From positions 50,219 to 114,218 of the forward strand of contig JAJXWH010000010.1 in assembly GCA_021781745.1 (NCBI GenBank): a stretch of DNA of 64,000 bases, read 5' to 3'. A program made the translations under genes and the position numbers. Under the pieces are notes generated by a model, which was not told where the DNA came from, did not search any database, and worked only from the letters and a program-made list of their open reading frames with translations. This DNA comes from Bacillota bacterium. GTDB lineage: Bacteria > Bacillota > Clostridia > Clostridiales > Clostridiaceae. This document shows positions 39,637-48,774 of the stretch, one piece after another. The number at the start of each line of letters is the position of its first letter. The first letter of the stretch is position 1.

Positions 39637-41034
39637 TTAATTAATATCCTTAACTTTACGTGATTTGTCACTAAAGATTGCAAATACAATACCAAATATC
39701 AATATAAAGCTAAATGTCTTAAATGTATTGTCATAGCTAACATAATTATTTAAAGATGTATAATTTATATTATTACTTAGCAATGTAGCTAATATAGCGA
39801 CACCAAGAACCATACCAAAGGTACGTGAAACATTTGCAACTCCTGATGCTATACCTACTTTATCCCTTGGAGCATTTCTTACAGTAGATGCCATTAAAGG
39901 AGACATAGTCATTCCTATACCTGCTCCAGATATTAATAACCTCCACATTACATCAAATCGTGATGAATCAGCATTAAGAGTGCCAAATAAGTATACTGAA
40001 ATTGATGTCAGTATTATTCCAGCTACAGCAAATGGCCTAGCACCAATTTTATTAGATATAGGTCCTGCAATTAGCGAAAATATGATCATAGCAATTGGCA
40101 TGGCAATTATAGTTAATCCCGCATCAAGAACTGATAATTTCATAATACGTGTTAAAAAGAATGAAACCAAGAATGAACCTGCCATCATTCCAGCAGTCAT
40201 AAAGATTAAAGTTATAGAAGCACTTGAGAAATATTTTGATTGTAAGAGCTGCATTGGCAGCATTGGCTCTTCAGAATTTAATTCAATAAATATAAATGCT
40301 ACCATTGTAATTAAAGAGGTTGAGAATAACATTAAGGTATTTACTGACGTCCAACCTTTATCAGGTGCTTGAACCAATCCAAGTATCAAAGTTAGCATTG
40401 ATATACTAACTGTTGTAATACCTAAGAAATCTATCTTTTTAGATGCAGTTTCGTCAAAAGATTCTTTTAAGAGAATTGCTGACAATATAAATGAAATAAT
40501 TCCAAATGGCACATTTACAAAGAAAACTGCCTGCCAATTAAAAGCATTTGTTAGTATACCTCCCAACGCAGGTCCACATGCTGATGCACAGCCTCCAACT
40601 GCACCCCAAATGCCTACTATTGCTCCAAACTTTTCTACTGAAAAAATTTCAACTGATAATGGAATTGTTAATGGGACTATGATGCCTGCTGATAAACCTT
40701 GTATTACCCTTAAGGCAATAAGCATTTCAAGTGAAGTAGAAAATCCTTCTAGAAAAGATGTTATTGTAAATACAAACAATCCAAATAAAAATAACTTTTT
40801 ACGACCAAATTGATCTCCTATTCTCGAAGCAGTTAAAATTATTACAGCAAGAGCTATATTAAAACCATTGGACACCCATGTTATATCCTGTACACTTCTA
40901 TTGAAGGACTCTGCTATTTTAGGTAATGCTATATTAACTATTGTTGTATCAAGCAATGTCATAAAAAAACCTATTACTATAGCAATAAAAGGCAGCACTT
41001 TAGCATTTTTAGTTTTATTTTTTTCATTAATCAT
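39637..41034 (-). CDS. MFS multidrug exporter, DHA2 (14-helix) family
   Basis: 465 residues with about 14 hydrophobic segments. Motif A GDQFGRKKLFLFG follows helix 2, and antiporter motif C is GPALGGIL in helix 5. N-terminal LDTTIVNIALPKI is the DHA2 motif D1. Proton-driven export of drugs or other small molecules. The marR gene lies 165 bases upstream on the same strand, with a perfect 25-bp palindrome between them, so substrate-induced derepression is likely. Start behind AAAGGAGAAGG. Confidence 0.93.
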   Translation of the reverse strand: MINEKNKTKNAKVLPFIAIVIGFFMTLLDTTIVNIALPKIAESFNRSVQDITWVSNGFNIALAVIILTASRIGDQFGRKKLFLFGLFVFTITSFLEGFSTSLEMLIALRVIQGLSAGIIVPLTIPLSVEIFSVEKFGAIVGIWGAVGGCASACGPALGGILTNAFNWQAVFFVNVPFGIISFILSAILLKESFDETASKKIDFLGITTVSISMLTLILGLVQAPDKGWTSVNTLMLFSTSLITMVAFIFIELNSEEPMLPMQLLQSKYFSSASITLIFMTAGMMAGSFLVSFFLTRIMKLSVLDAGLTIIAMPIAMIIFSLIAGPISNKIGARPFAVAGIILTSISVYLFGTLNADSSRFDVMWRLLISGAGIGMTMSPLMASTVRNAPRDKVGIASGVANVSRTFGMVLGVAILATLLSNNINYTSLNNYVSYDNTFKTFSFILIFGIVFAIFSDKSRKVKDIN

Positions 41035-41156
41035 ATTTCCTTCTCCTTTACTATTTACAATCAGTGATATAAATTTACATTCTTAATAGCATGTCATTTT
41101 AAAATTGGAATAACTATCCATATAAAAATATTAACTATCACGAAAGATTTCTCGCA

Positions 41157-41181
41157 ATATTTTTTAGCTACTAAAAAATAT
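41157..41181. promoter_or_regulatory. MarR operator 1 (between marR and the exporter)
   Basis: Perfect palindrome ATATTTTTTAG-CTA-CTAAAAAATAT, the same 11+3+11 form as the two operators upstream of marR. Confidence 0.7.
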
Positions 41182-41199
41182 CTTTAAAAAAATGTCCCA

Positions 41200-41643
41200 T
41201 TATTCAATGGGCCAATTTTCTATTAGGCTATCTAAAAACGTATTTATAGTTTTAATCTCATCTTTAGATGAATTATTCAAATATTGTACTATCTTTTCGT
41301 ATACTTCCTTATGATAGTTACTGTGTCCTAGATTTGCTTTTTCTCCTAAATCCGTCAATCTATAAAAGACTTCTTTGTTATTATCATTTAATTTGTATTG
41401 TTCTATAAGCCCTTTTTTTATGAGTTTATTTGTTACTTGGTTAACAGCGCCATTTGTAATACCTAATATTTTTGATAATTCGCTGGCATTTACATTAGAA
41501 TGATTATTTATTGCTTCTATTGTATGAATTTCTGAATGGTATAAATTATGACCACTTCCATAATCTTGGGGCTTTTTATTTGTTTGGTTAATTTTATTTG
41601 ACAAACGGACAACTTTTTCAATAACTTCTATTTCTTTATTCAT
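41200..41643 (-). CDS. MarR-family transcriptional regulator
   Basis: 147 residues. Helical dimerisation segments flank a winged helix-turn-helix at about 50-115 (NASELSKILGITNGAVNQVTNKLIKKGLIEQ...). Wing residues and the DxG turn (LTDLGEKA) are present. The product probably represses its own promoter and the exporter downstream, since three copies of one palindrome flank the gene. The effector is unknown. Start behind AGGTGA. Confidence 0.93.
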   Translation of the reverse strand: MNKEIEVIEKVVRLSNKINQTNKKPQDYGSGHNLYHSEIHTIEAINNHSNVNASELSKILGITNGAVNQVTNKLIKKGLIEQYKLNDNNKEVFYRLTDLGEKANLGHSNYHKEVYEKIVQYLNNSSKDEIKTINTFLDSLIENWPIE

Positions 41644-41658
41644 TTACATCACCTAAGA

Positions 41659-41683
41659 ATATTTTATAGCAGCTAAAAAATAA
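41659..41683. promoter_or_regulatory. MarR operator 2 (upstream of marR)
   Basis: ATATTTTATAG-CAG-CTAAAAAATAA, a near-perfect 25-bp palindrome 16 bases before the marR start. Confidence 0.65.
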
Positions 41684-41688
41684 TGTCA

Positions 41689-41713
41689 ATATTTTTTAGT
41701 TACTATAAAATAT
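41689..41713. promoter_or_regulatory. MarR operator 3 (upstream of marR)
   Basis: ATATTTTTTAG-TTA-CTATAAAATAT, centred exactly 30 bases from operator 2, i.e. about three helical turns, so both dimers would sit on one face of the DNA. Confidence 0.65.
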
Positions 41714-41748
41714 TTTTATATCATTAAATAAATAATAATATAAAAATA

Positions 41749-41783
41749 GACCTAAAAGATACAATAACTAAATCTTTTAGGTC
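41749..41783. terminator. Bidirectional hairpin terminator
   Basis: GACCTAAAAGAT / ATCTTTTAGGTC, a 12-bp stem abutting the end of the multicopper-oxidase fragment, with T-rich sequence on both sides. Confidence 0.7.
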
Positions 41784-42118
41784 TTAATTTTTTAATATTC
41801 TGTTATTAGGATCAATAGGATTTCCATCTGCTTTTTCTACCCAAAATTTGTGTCCATGAAGATGCATTGGATGATGATTAATTTGTATTGTTCCAAATCT
41901 TATGCGTACGTTATCCCCTTTTTTCAGGTCTTTTAAACTCCACTCTTGCATTAACAATAAATAATCCTTATTAGCATATTGGCAATTATTTTCTTCGTTT
42001 GGATCCAAAATCACAAAGCCGCCAAGTAAACCTAACATATCTTGTCTAGCAACATTTACATGTGAGTGATGCATATGAGTTTCTGGACCATTAGTAACCT
42101 TAAAATGCAAGCTATATA
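41784..42118 (-). pseudogene. Multicopper oxidase fragment 1 (internally deleted)
   Basis: The readable 108 residues start in mid-domain (YSLHFKV, no start codon or ribosome site) with THMHHSHVN, the type 3 copper HxH of the first cupredoxin domain. They continue to LLLMQEWSL, then jump without a frame break to the C-terminal domain (DNVRIRFG ... HHPMHLHGH). The central domain and the final HCH copper loop are missing. It is therefore a dead remnant of a CotA/laccase-like enzyme. Two other fragments of the same family lie at 43578 and 61935. Confidence 0.8.
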
Positions 42119-42160
42119 CCTATCCTGATATTAGCTTATACTTTATGAATACCATTTATG

Positions 42161-43387
42161 TTAAATAATACCCTTATCTACAAATAACTTGTATTTTCTT
42201 CCTTTTATCTTTATAACTTTAAATACTATAGTTCCATATATTGCTGCTAAAATTGAAGCAATCATAATACTCATTTTGGCCATAGATAATATAGTTGTAT
42301 CTGCAAAGGATAACGATGAAACAAATATTGACATAGTGAATCCAATACCTCCAAGAACACTTGCACCATATAAATGTCTTTTAGTTACACTCGATGGAAA
42401 CTTAGCAATTTTTAATTTTACTAAAATATATGAAGTTCCAAATATACCTATTTGTTTGCCTATAAAAAGACCAAATATAATGCCTAAACATGCTGGTGAA
42501 AATATATTACTTGAAAAACTATCAGCGTTGATTGTTATACCTGCATTTGCAAAAGCAAATATTGGCATAATTGCAAAGCTAGACCAAGGTGTTAAAGTGT
42601 GTTCAAGCTTATATAATATGGAATTTTTAAATTTATGAATATTTTCTCCAATTGGCAGTATCATTCCAAGTAAAACTCCAGCAATTGTTGCATGTATTCC
42701 TGATTTTAGAAGGCAAACCCATAAAATTAAACCTAAAATAATATAAATAGATATATATTTAACTTTTAATTTATTGGCTAATAACAGTGCAATAAAAACT
42801 ATTAATCCCATAGCAAGAGCTAACCATGAAATCTGGCTATTATAAAATACTGCTATCACTATAATAGCTCCTAAATCATCAACTATAGCTAATGCTGTAA
42901 GAAATACAACTATTCCTTTAGGCGCATTTTTAGCAACTAAAGAAAGTATTCCAAGGGCAAACGCAATGTCAGTTGCCATTGGTATTCCCCATCCTGTTAT
43001 AGTTGGCTCGTTATAATTAAATAATGCATAAATAATTGCAGGAACTATCATTCCTCCTATAGCTGCCGATATTGGAAGTATTGTCTTTTTAAAAGATTTA
43101 AGTTCCCCAAATACTACTTCTCTTTTAATTTCCATACCAACGACTAAGAAGAATATGGCCATTAATCCATCATTGATCCAATGAAGAATTGACATTGATA
43201 ATGAGTAATCTCCATATCCAATAGCTACCTCTGTATGAAGTATATGCTCATAAACTTCAGCAAAATCAGAATTAGCTATTACAATTGCAGCAACAGCACA
43301 AATTAAAAGTATTATTCCACTAGAAGATTCACTTCTAAAAAAATATAAAAATGGGCTTAAAACTTTGTTTTTAATCTTATCTTTCAT
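42161..43387 (-). CDS. nhaA: Na+/H+ antiporter NhaA
   Basis: 408 residues, about 12 membrane helices. The ion-binding aspartates are present: MATDIAFALGIL and ALAIVDDLGAIIVIA (the DD pair equivalent to Asp163/164 of E. coli). Exchanges external protons for internal sodium or lithium. A leader with a promoter, a structured element and a terminator precedes it (43448-43591), so expression is probably attenuated by an RNA switch. Confidence 0.95.
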   Translation of the reverse strand: MKDKIKNKVLSPFLYFFRSESSSGIILLICAVAAIVIANSDFAEVYEHILHTEVAIGYGDYSLSMSILHWINDGLMAIFFLVVGMEIKREVVFGELKSFKKTILPISAAIGGMIVPAIIYALFNYNEPTITGWGIPMATDIAFALGILSLVAKNAPKGIVVFLTALAIVDDLGAIIVIAVFYNSQISWLALAMGLIVFIALLLANKLKVKYISIYIILGLILWVCLLKSGIHATIAGVLLGMILPIGENIHKFKNSILYKLEHTLTPWSSFAIMPIFAFANAGITINADSFSSNIFSPACLGIIFGLFIGKQIGIFGTSYILVKLKIAKFPSSVTKRHLYGASVLGGIGFTMSIFVSSLSFADTTILSMAKMSIMIASILAAIYGTIVFKVIKIKGRKYKLFVDKGII

Positions 43388-43447
43388 ATCTCATATCCTT
43401 TCTTTTAATTAACTATTATTTAAATCCTCACTGAAAAAAATCCAACA

Positions 43448-43540
43448 AAAAAGAGTGGGAATACTCAAAAAAGAGTTTCCCACCCCAGAAACTAATTGCT
43501 TGAAAACAAATATAAATTTGTCCAACCGTATCTAGTTATA
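43448..43540 (-). promoter_or_regulatory. Candidate riboswitch copy 2 in the nhaA leader
   Basis: Minus strand: P1 AACTA / TAGTT (43533-43537 with 43490-43494); CGGTTGG; P2 ACAAA / TTTGT (43517-43521 with 43506-43510); TTCAAGC; terminator GTGGGAAACTC / GAGTATTCCCAC (43455-43483) with T-run, 60 bases before nhaA. Relative to copy 1, P2 swaps G-C for A-T and P1 changes sequence while keeping pairing; the CGGTTGG and TTCAAGC joints are unchanged. AGTTTC can pair with GAAACT of the terminator arm and would break P1, the usual logic of a transcriptional OFF switch. Confidence 0.65.
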
Positions 43541-43562
43541 TTTACTTTTTATTATCGTATTA

Positions 43563-43591
43563 ATTATAGTATATATTATGATAATAATCAA
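43563..43591 (-). promoter_or_regulatory. Sigma-A promoter of nhaA leader RNA
   Basis: TTGATT (43586-43591), 17-base spacer, TATAAT (43563-43568) on the minus strand, 26 bases before the first stem. Same spacing as at copy 1. Confidence 0.7.
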
Positions 43592-44151
43592 GTATTCAAA
43601 AAATCTCATTATTAAACATAATATACTAAGCAACCTTGTTATAGACGCGTTTGGATATAATTGTTCTACACCAGGTCCAACAATAGTAATTAAGCAAGGT
43701 GAATGGATAAGTCTAACTGTAGAAAATAAATTAGATAAACCTACTGCCTTACATGTACATGGACTTTCAAAAGATGGTGCCCCTGACATAGAGCCATGTA
43801 CACCTAAGATAATGCCTGGTGAATGTTTCACCTATAAATTTCTTGCATGGTAGGCTGGAACATTTTTTTATTACTCTACAATGGATGAACAGGCTGCCCA
43901 AGGTCTTATAGGCGCATTTATAGTTTTATCTAGCGATGAAGATAAAGAAAATCACTCTATTTTGTATAGAGATTACGTATTACTACTACAGTAATGGGAA
44001 ATTCCTCAGCCTAAGATTGATAAAGTTTATCCAGGATTATATAAGCCAAGTAAATTCGATAAAAATCCAAACTTCTTTACCATAAATGGCAAGGCATTTT
44101 CAGATACTACGCCACTCTATACTAAATGTGGAGAAATAATTAAAATATAAT
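43578..44151 (+). pseudogene. Multicopper oxidase fragment 2 (two in-frame stops)
   Basis: One continuous frame resembles the N-terminal part of a laccase-like oxidase: FGYNCSTPGPTIVIKQGEW, ALHVHGLSKDGAPD (copper HxHG), then an in-frame TAG before AGTFFYYSTMDE, QGLIGAFIVL, and a TAA in LLLQ-WE, where Glu is expected. The usual HSH copper ligands are YST, so the active site had decayed too. The C-terminal two thirds are missing. The apparent start overlaps the nhaA promoter region. Confidence 0.75.
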
Positions 44152-44291
44152 GAATAAATCAATATAGGTAAAATTTTCATTAATACCGGTACGGTAACAG
44201 CTCCCAATCCACCTGCAATAATCTCTGTTACCACATTTATTAAATATCCATTGAATTTATTAACTAATTTCTAAGGCATTTTTGTTATTTT

Positions 44292-44332
44292 AAAAAAAGT
44301 ACCGCAAATTAATCTTGTAGACATTGCGGTAC
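44292..44332 (-). terminator. Terminator of the polysaccharide deacetylase gene
   Basis: GTACCGCAA / TTGCGGTAC stem followed on the minus strand by seven T. The preceding 44152-44290 carries only a short minus-strand coding-like scrap (NVVTEIIAGGLGAVTVPVLM). Confidence 0.75.
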
Positions 44333-44360
44333 TCAATTTCTAGTAAATGCTTACTAATAC

Positions 44361-45128
44361 TTATTTTTTTATTGGAAAATATAATTCTGCTGTTTCATCT
44401 GTAATAACCTTAAACTCATATCCTTGGGATTTATAGTAATTTATTATTTTAGGAAGTGCTTTGCAAGTATTCTTATTCATATCAGTACAATGCAAAAGCA
44501 ATATAATATTATCAAGTTTATCGCTTCCTTTTATAGCTTTCATATATAAATTATACGGTTGAATTTTTGGGTTTAATCCATCGCAGTTATCCAAATTCCA
44601 ATCATATACTCGGAAATTATTATCATGTAATTTTTTTAAATAATTTTTACTTAAATGCTTGTAACTACCACCTGGGAATCGTATTATATTCGGTGCAACT
44701 CCAATAACTTCTTGAATTTCGCTTCGACAAAACATCATTTCCTGTATGAATCTATCTTCATTACAATAAATCTTTCTAAAATTATGAGTATATGTATGAA
44801 GACCAATACTGTGCCCTTCGTTGTATATTCTCTTTACCACATCTTCTTTATCTTTTATTTGACTGCCTATCAGAAAAAAAGTCGCTTTCACTTCATTTTC
44901 TTGTAATATATCTAGAACTTTGCTAGTTACTTTATAACTAGGTCCATCATCAAAAGTTAAATAAATTATTTTTTTATCCTCTTCTGCAATTACTTCACTT
45001 TCCATACATTGCTTATTATTCAATAGAATAGAGGATGTCATAGTACTGCTAATATTTTCATCAAATATAGGGATAATAAAAAATAAACTCATAAAACTTA
45101 CTATAATATATTTAATATTATTTTTCAT
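44361..45128 (-). CDS. Polysaccharide deacetylase (NodB domain), membrane-anchored or secreted
   Basis: 255 residues from the ATG at 45128, six bases after AAGGAGG; an upstream in-frame ATG would put that site inside the gene. N-terminal signal/anchor (about 5-24). NodB homology domain: TFDDGPSYKV (catalytic Asp and metal Asp), HTYTHNF (metal His pair), RFPGGSY and LLLHCTD near the end. It should remove N- or O-acetyl groups from peptidoglycan or another wall polymer. Confidence 0.93.
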   Translation of the reverse strand: MKNNIKYIIVSFMSLFFIIPIFDENISSTMTSSILLNNKQCMESEVIAEEDKKIIYLTFDDGPSYKVTSKVLDILQENEVKATFFLIGSQIKDKEDVVKRIYNEGHSIGLHTYTHNFRKIYCNEDRFIQEMMFCRSEIQEVIGVAPNIIRFPGGSYKHLSKNYLKKLHDNNFRVYDWNLDNCDGLNPKIQPYNLYMKAIKGSDKLDNIILLLHCTDMNKNTCKALPKIINYYKSQGYEFKVITDETAELYFPIKK

Positions 45129-45332
45129 TTTTTTCCTCCTTAGTAACATTTATCTTGATTATATGTTTTCTTTATTTCTTATTGTTGACTTTTTAAATGC
45201 TTTTATTTATTCCAATTTTAAACACTTTTATTTAATATAAAAAACAATCAATGCATATTCATTAAATTTTTTCTAAAATTAATTTATATGTTACATTTTT
45301 AATTAAATCTGAAATGAATTAAGGTGATAGCA

Positions 45333-46127
45333 ATGAAGAAAATTTTAATTACTGGCTGTAGTTCAGGTCTTGGACGTGAAGCAGCAATTACTTTAGCAAA
45401 TAGAGGACACTATGTGTATGCAACAACACATACAAAAGAACAAGCAGATAAGTTAAATGTACTAAATAAGAAATATAATCTTCCTTTTGAAAGCTTTAAA
45501 TTAGACATTTTATGTAAGGATGATCGGTTAAAGGTAACGGATATTCACATTGATGTTTTAATAAATAATGCTGCTATTGGTGATTCTGGTTCAGTAGCTG
45601 AAATAGACGTTAATAGTTATAGAAATACATTCGAAACCAATGTGTTTGCCCCAATTGAATTAACACAGTTAGTTTTACAACAAATGATTAAAAGAAAAGA
45701 AGGTAGAATAATTTTTTTATCCTCCTTAGCTGGACGTTCTCCTATCCCATTTCTATCTCCATACTGTGCAACTAAATTTGCATTAGAAGCCATAGGACCT
45801 TCTTTAAATGAAGAATTAAAAGAACTTAAGAATATTAATATTCCCGTAATTCTCATTGAACCTGGCAGTTATGCTACCGGTTTTAATCAAAAAAATATAT
45901 CTAAACAATTTAACTGGATGAGAATTGATTCTTATTTCAAACAAAATTTAAAATTATTAGAGAAGAAACAATATGCATTCTTTAAACTGACTGAGTCTAC
46001 TAATTTCAATTCCATAATTGATAAGTATATTGATGCTGTAGAAGATAAATATCCAAAGATAAGATATATAGCCCCTTCAGGTCAAGGTGCTTTTACAAAA
46101 ATAAAAAATATATTATCTAAATTCTAA
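45333..46127 (+). CDS. Short-chain dehydrogenase/reductase
   Basis: 264 residues starting at the ATG at 45333 (AAGGTGA five bases upstream; the GTG at 45324 lies within that site). TGCSSGLGRE binds the dinucleotide, NNAA stabilises the sheet, and the catalytic Ser (SSLAG) and YCATK are complete. Classical SDR size. Substrate unknown; it stands alone between two polysaccharide deacetylase genes. Confidence 0.9.
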   Translation: MKKILITGCSSGLGREAAITLANRGHYVYATTHTKEQADKLNVLNKKYNLPFESFKLDILCKDDRLKVTDIHIDVLINNAAIGDSGSVAEIDVNSYRNTFETNVFAPIELTQLVLQQMIKRKEGRIIFLSSLAGRSPIPFLSPYCATKFALEAIGPSLNEELKELKNINIPVILIEPGSYATGFNQKNISKQFNWMRIDSYFKQNLKLLEKKQYAFFKLTESTNFNSIIDKYIDAVEDKYPKIRYIAPSGQGAFTKIKNILSKF

Positions 46128-46282
46128 TTCCATAAGGCAAAAAACTAATATATCATTATAATGTATTCTATTTATATTATGGTTATAAAATTCAACTTCC
46201 TTATGTTATGACAACTATTTGTCACAATCTTATACTAAAATATTATAGGAAAATATTTTCTACACAATTAGGGGGAAAAATT

Positions 46283-47659
46283 ATGCGAAAGAAAAAAAAT
46301 TTATTAATTATCTTTATATTGCCAATATTATTATCGATATTCATATTCTCTCATCCACTTTTTTATTATAAATTTTTTTATAAATACATTACTGTTATAA
46401 ATAATGTTGTCTATGCTAGTTCACTTCCAGATGATAATTTCAAAAGTTCATATACTCCAAAAATTAAGTTTGAGGATAGACCAATAACAAAGGTTAGCGG
46501 TGTAAGTTTAAATATTCTAAATGAATCTAATATTACTAATGTGCCTATAATACTTAAGGCTCAAAGATATTACTTGCCACTTGATTTCATATGTTCAAAA
46601 CTTAATTATAAACTTGATACTTCAGGAAATAAAATTTCAATATCTAACAGCGATAATACGATATCTTTAACTGAAAATTCTTATACAAAAAATTCCAGAA
46701 CCGGCTCTCTTCGTGGTAATTTAGTAAATATCGAAAATACTAATTATATTTCAATTTCGGACATAGAAGAAATTTTTGATTTAATTGCTGTTTTTAACTT
46801 TAAAACCAAGAATATTAGTTTGCTTAATGATAATATTACAGCTCCTAAAGATTCTCCAGTGCTTTATAATGATAAGGTTGCTCTAATTAGATTAGAGGAT
46901 TTCGGTAGTGGCGGCAATTATGCTGTGGATCAAAATCAAACGAAAGTAAAACTTATGGCTAATCTTCTTTATTCTCAAGAAATGAAATTCCATGTTAGCT
47001 GGATTCCTAGATTTAAGTCTCCTGCAGATAACATCGATAATGATTTATTAACAAACGATAGTATAGCAAATGTGGGCTTTGTTAATCTTTTAGATTATTT
47101 AATTAACAAAGGCGCTGAAATAGGTCTTCATGGATATACTCATCAGCATGGTGCTGAAAAAAGCGGGCCTGGTAATGAATTGACTAAAGATGTAAATAAT
47201 ACTGAAGCTGATGTAAGAGCCATAGTTGAAAATGGAATTGATACTGCAAGTGCTTTAAATATTCCTATTTCCTATTTTGAAAGTCCTCATTATGGAGAAA
47301 CCGAACTTCAAAAGAGCGTTATTGAAAACTATTTTGAGTTTATATATGAACCTTATGATTATGCAGCTCAAAACATATATAACTTAGATGACCATAACTT
47401 ATTTGTTCCAACACCTTTAGGATATGTTCATAATTCAGACCCAACATCTATAATTGATGGACTTAATGATGAAGACCCTGATAAGCTTCATAGTTTTTAT
47501 TATCATCCATATGTTGAATTAAAATATATAAATTTTAATACTTCCAATAACAAGCTTAATATAATTTACGACGAAAATTCACCTCTGCAAAAAATAGTTA
47601 AAACACTTAAATCTGACCAATATACAACTATTCATATTGATGAGTTAAAATCTCACTAA
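46283..47659 (+). CDS. Exported DUF2334-type polysaccharide deacetylase with stalk domain
   Basis: 458 residues from the ATG at 46283, seven bases after AGGGGG. N-terminal membrane segment, then a copper-amine-oxidase-N-like stalk domain (about 60-190: VPIILKAQRYYLPLDFICSK, YISISDIEEIF). Then comes a NodB-like barrel of the DUF2334 type: ALIRLEDFG (Asp), HVSWIPRF, EIGLHGYTHQHG (metal His pair) and FESPHYG. It probably acts on wall or capsular polysaccharide outside the cell. Ends before a strong terminator. Confidence 0.85.
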   Translation: MRKKKNLLIIFILPILLSIFIFSHPLFYYKFFYKYITVINNVVYASSLPDDNFKSSYTPKIKFEDRPITKVSGVSLNILNESNITNVPIILKAQRYYLPLDFICSKLNYKLDTSGNKISISNSDNTISLTENSYTKNSRTGSLRGNLVNIENTNYISISDIEEIFDLIAVFNFKTKNISLLNDNITAPKDSPVLYNDKVALIRLEDFGSGGNYAVDQNQTKVKLMANLLYSQEMKFHVSWIPRFKSPADNIDNDLLTNDSIANVGFVNLLDYLINKGAEIGLHGYTHQHGAEKSGPGNELTKDVNNTEADVRAIVENGIDTASALNIPISYFESPHYGETELQKSVIENYFEFIYEPYDYAAQNIYNLDDHNLFVPTPLGYVHNSDPTSIIDGLNDEDPDKLHSFYYHPYVELKYINFNTSNNKLNIIYDENSPLQKIVKTLKSDQYTTIHIDELKSH

Positions 47660-47671
47660 ACATAAAAATTT

Positions 47672-47719
47672 TAATGCCAGTTAAACTTATAATATATTGT
47701 CAAAGTTTAACTGGCATTA
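47672..47719. terminator. Bidirectional terminator
   Basis: TAATGCCAGTTAAACTT pairs with AAGTTTAACTGGCATTA across a 14-base loop, between converging genes. Confidence 0.8.
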
Positions 47720-47754
47720 AACGTAATGCTTAATATTTATTTGATATCTGCTAA

Positions 47755-48372
47755 CTACTTACTATATTTCTTAAACAAATCATCTAGAGCTTCTCTAAGA
47801 AGAAAAGCTTCAGTTCTGTCAGTTGCTTTTGAAAGCCTAGAAAGTCTATCAAGTTGAGTTTTAGTAAAATAATTAGATTTTAAAACCATACTTTCAGCCT
47901 CTGAAAGGCATATTCTATTCTTTCCTAATTCTTTTGCTCTAAATAGAGCGCTATCAGCTACTCTGAAAAGTTCTATAACATTCTTAGCATCTCTTGGATA
48001 ACTTGCTACTCCAAAACTTAAGGTAAAGTAGACACTCTCTTCAGAATTTTCCTTTAATTTAAATGTATTATCTGATAAATATCGTCTTATTTCTTCCAAT
48101 TCCATAAAACTTCTTTCAGCACCCTTTTTTACGAGCAATATATTAAATTCATCACCACATCTGCAAACCATGTCTGTGGAAGATAAATTATTATTAAAAA
48201 TTGAAACAATTTTCTTTATTACTTCGTCTCCAGTAGAGTTACCATATATATTATTTAAGTTTTTGAAATCATCAATATCTGCTGATACTATACTAAAAGG
48301 TCCTTCATTATTTGAAATCAATTCTTCCATTTTTTCTATTAGTTCTTCTTTTGATCTAAGTGTGCTATCCAT
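47755..48372 (-). CDS. GGDEF diguanylate cyclase with C-terminal ribbon-helix-helix segment
   Basis: 205 residues, cytosolic, no sensor domain. GGDEF domain (about 5-160): VSADIDDFKNLNN (metal Asp), RCGDEFNILL (a CGDEF variant of GGDEF; the D-E-F catalytic core is kept), FTLSFGVA. No RxxD inhibitory site upstream of the signature. Residues about 165-203 (YFTKTQLDRLSRLSKATDRTEAF, then LLREALDDLF) look like a CopG/Arc ribbon-helix-helix DNA-binding fold. The combination suggests a cyclase that binds DNA or dimerises through the tail. Start behind GGAGG. Confidence 0.85.
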   Translation of the reverse strand: MDSTLRSKEELIEKMEELISNNEGPFSIVSADIDDFKNLNNIYGNSTGDEVIKKIVSIFNNNLSSTDMVCRCGDEFNILLVKKGAERSFMELEEIRRYLSDNTFKLKENSEESVYFTLSFGVASYPRDAKNVIELFRVADSALFRAKELGKNRICLSEAESMVLKSNYFTKTQLDRLSRLSKATDRTEAFLLREALDDLFKKYSK

Positions 48373-48534
48373 AAATAACCTCCATATATATACAATTAAT
48401 TATGCAAATAATTATTTAACAAAATATACTATAACTTAATTATACTAACATCTACATATATATGCGTCAATATATATACCCTATAATGTTAATATAAAGA
48501 TAAATATTTCTACTTTAAATAAAAAATTTGTATT

Positions 48535-48670
48535 CTTACGTCATATTTTTAAATATATTTGGCACAAATACCATTCTAGGATAATCCACAGTATTATTGT
48601 TATCTTGATTATATGCAGCCACAGTTACTGTATGAACTAAATTTTACTTTCTGCAGGTAATTTATTCATC
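48535..48670 (-). pseudogene. Short coding remnant of an unknown exported or surface protein
   Basis: Minus-strand reading gives MNKLPAESKI in one frame and VHTVTVAAYNQDNNN followed by DYPRMVFVPNIF in the next: protein-like text broken by one frameshift and without start or stop. Too short to assign. Confidence 0.25.
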
Positions 48671-48707
48671 ACTTTACACACATATATATAATTATATTGT
48701 ATATACA

Positions 48708-48736
48708 TTGACATATATATGTAAAAATGATATGGT
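48708..48736 (+). promoter_or_regulatory. Promoter of the riboswitch-dapB-ablA-ablB transcript
   Basis: Consensus TTGACA, 17-base spacer, TATGGT. It places transcription start about 35 bases before the riboswitch core. Confidence 0.6.
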
Positions 48737-48774
48737 TATATACAGATACTAAAAATTATAAAAATAAAATAATA

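Noticed and set aside
41784..42110. A functional small cupredoxin
   Set aside because: No start codon or ribosome site, and it joins two distant parts of a multicopper oxidase with the last copper loop missing.
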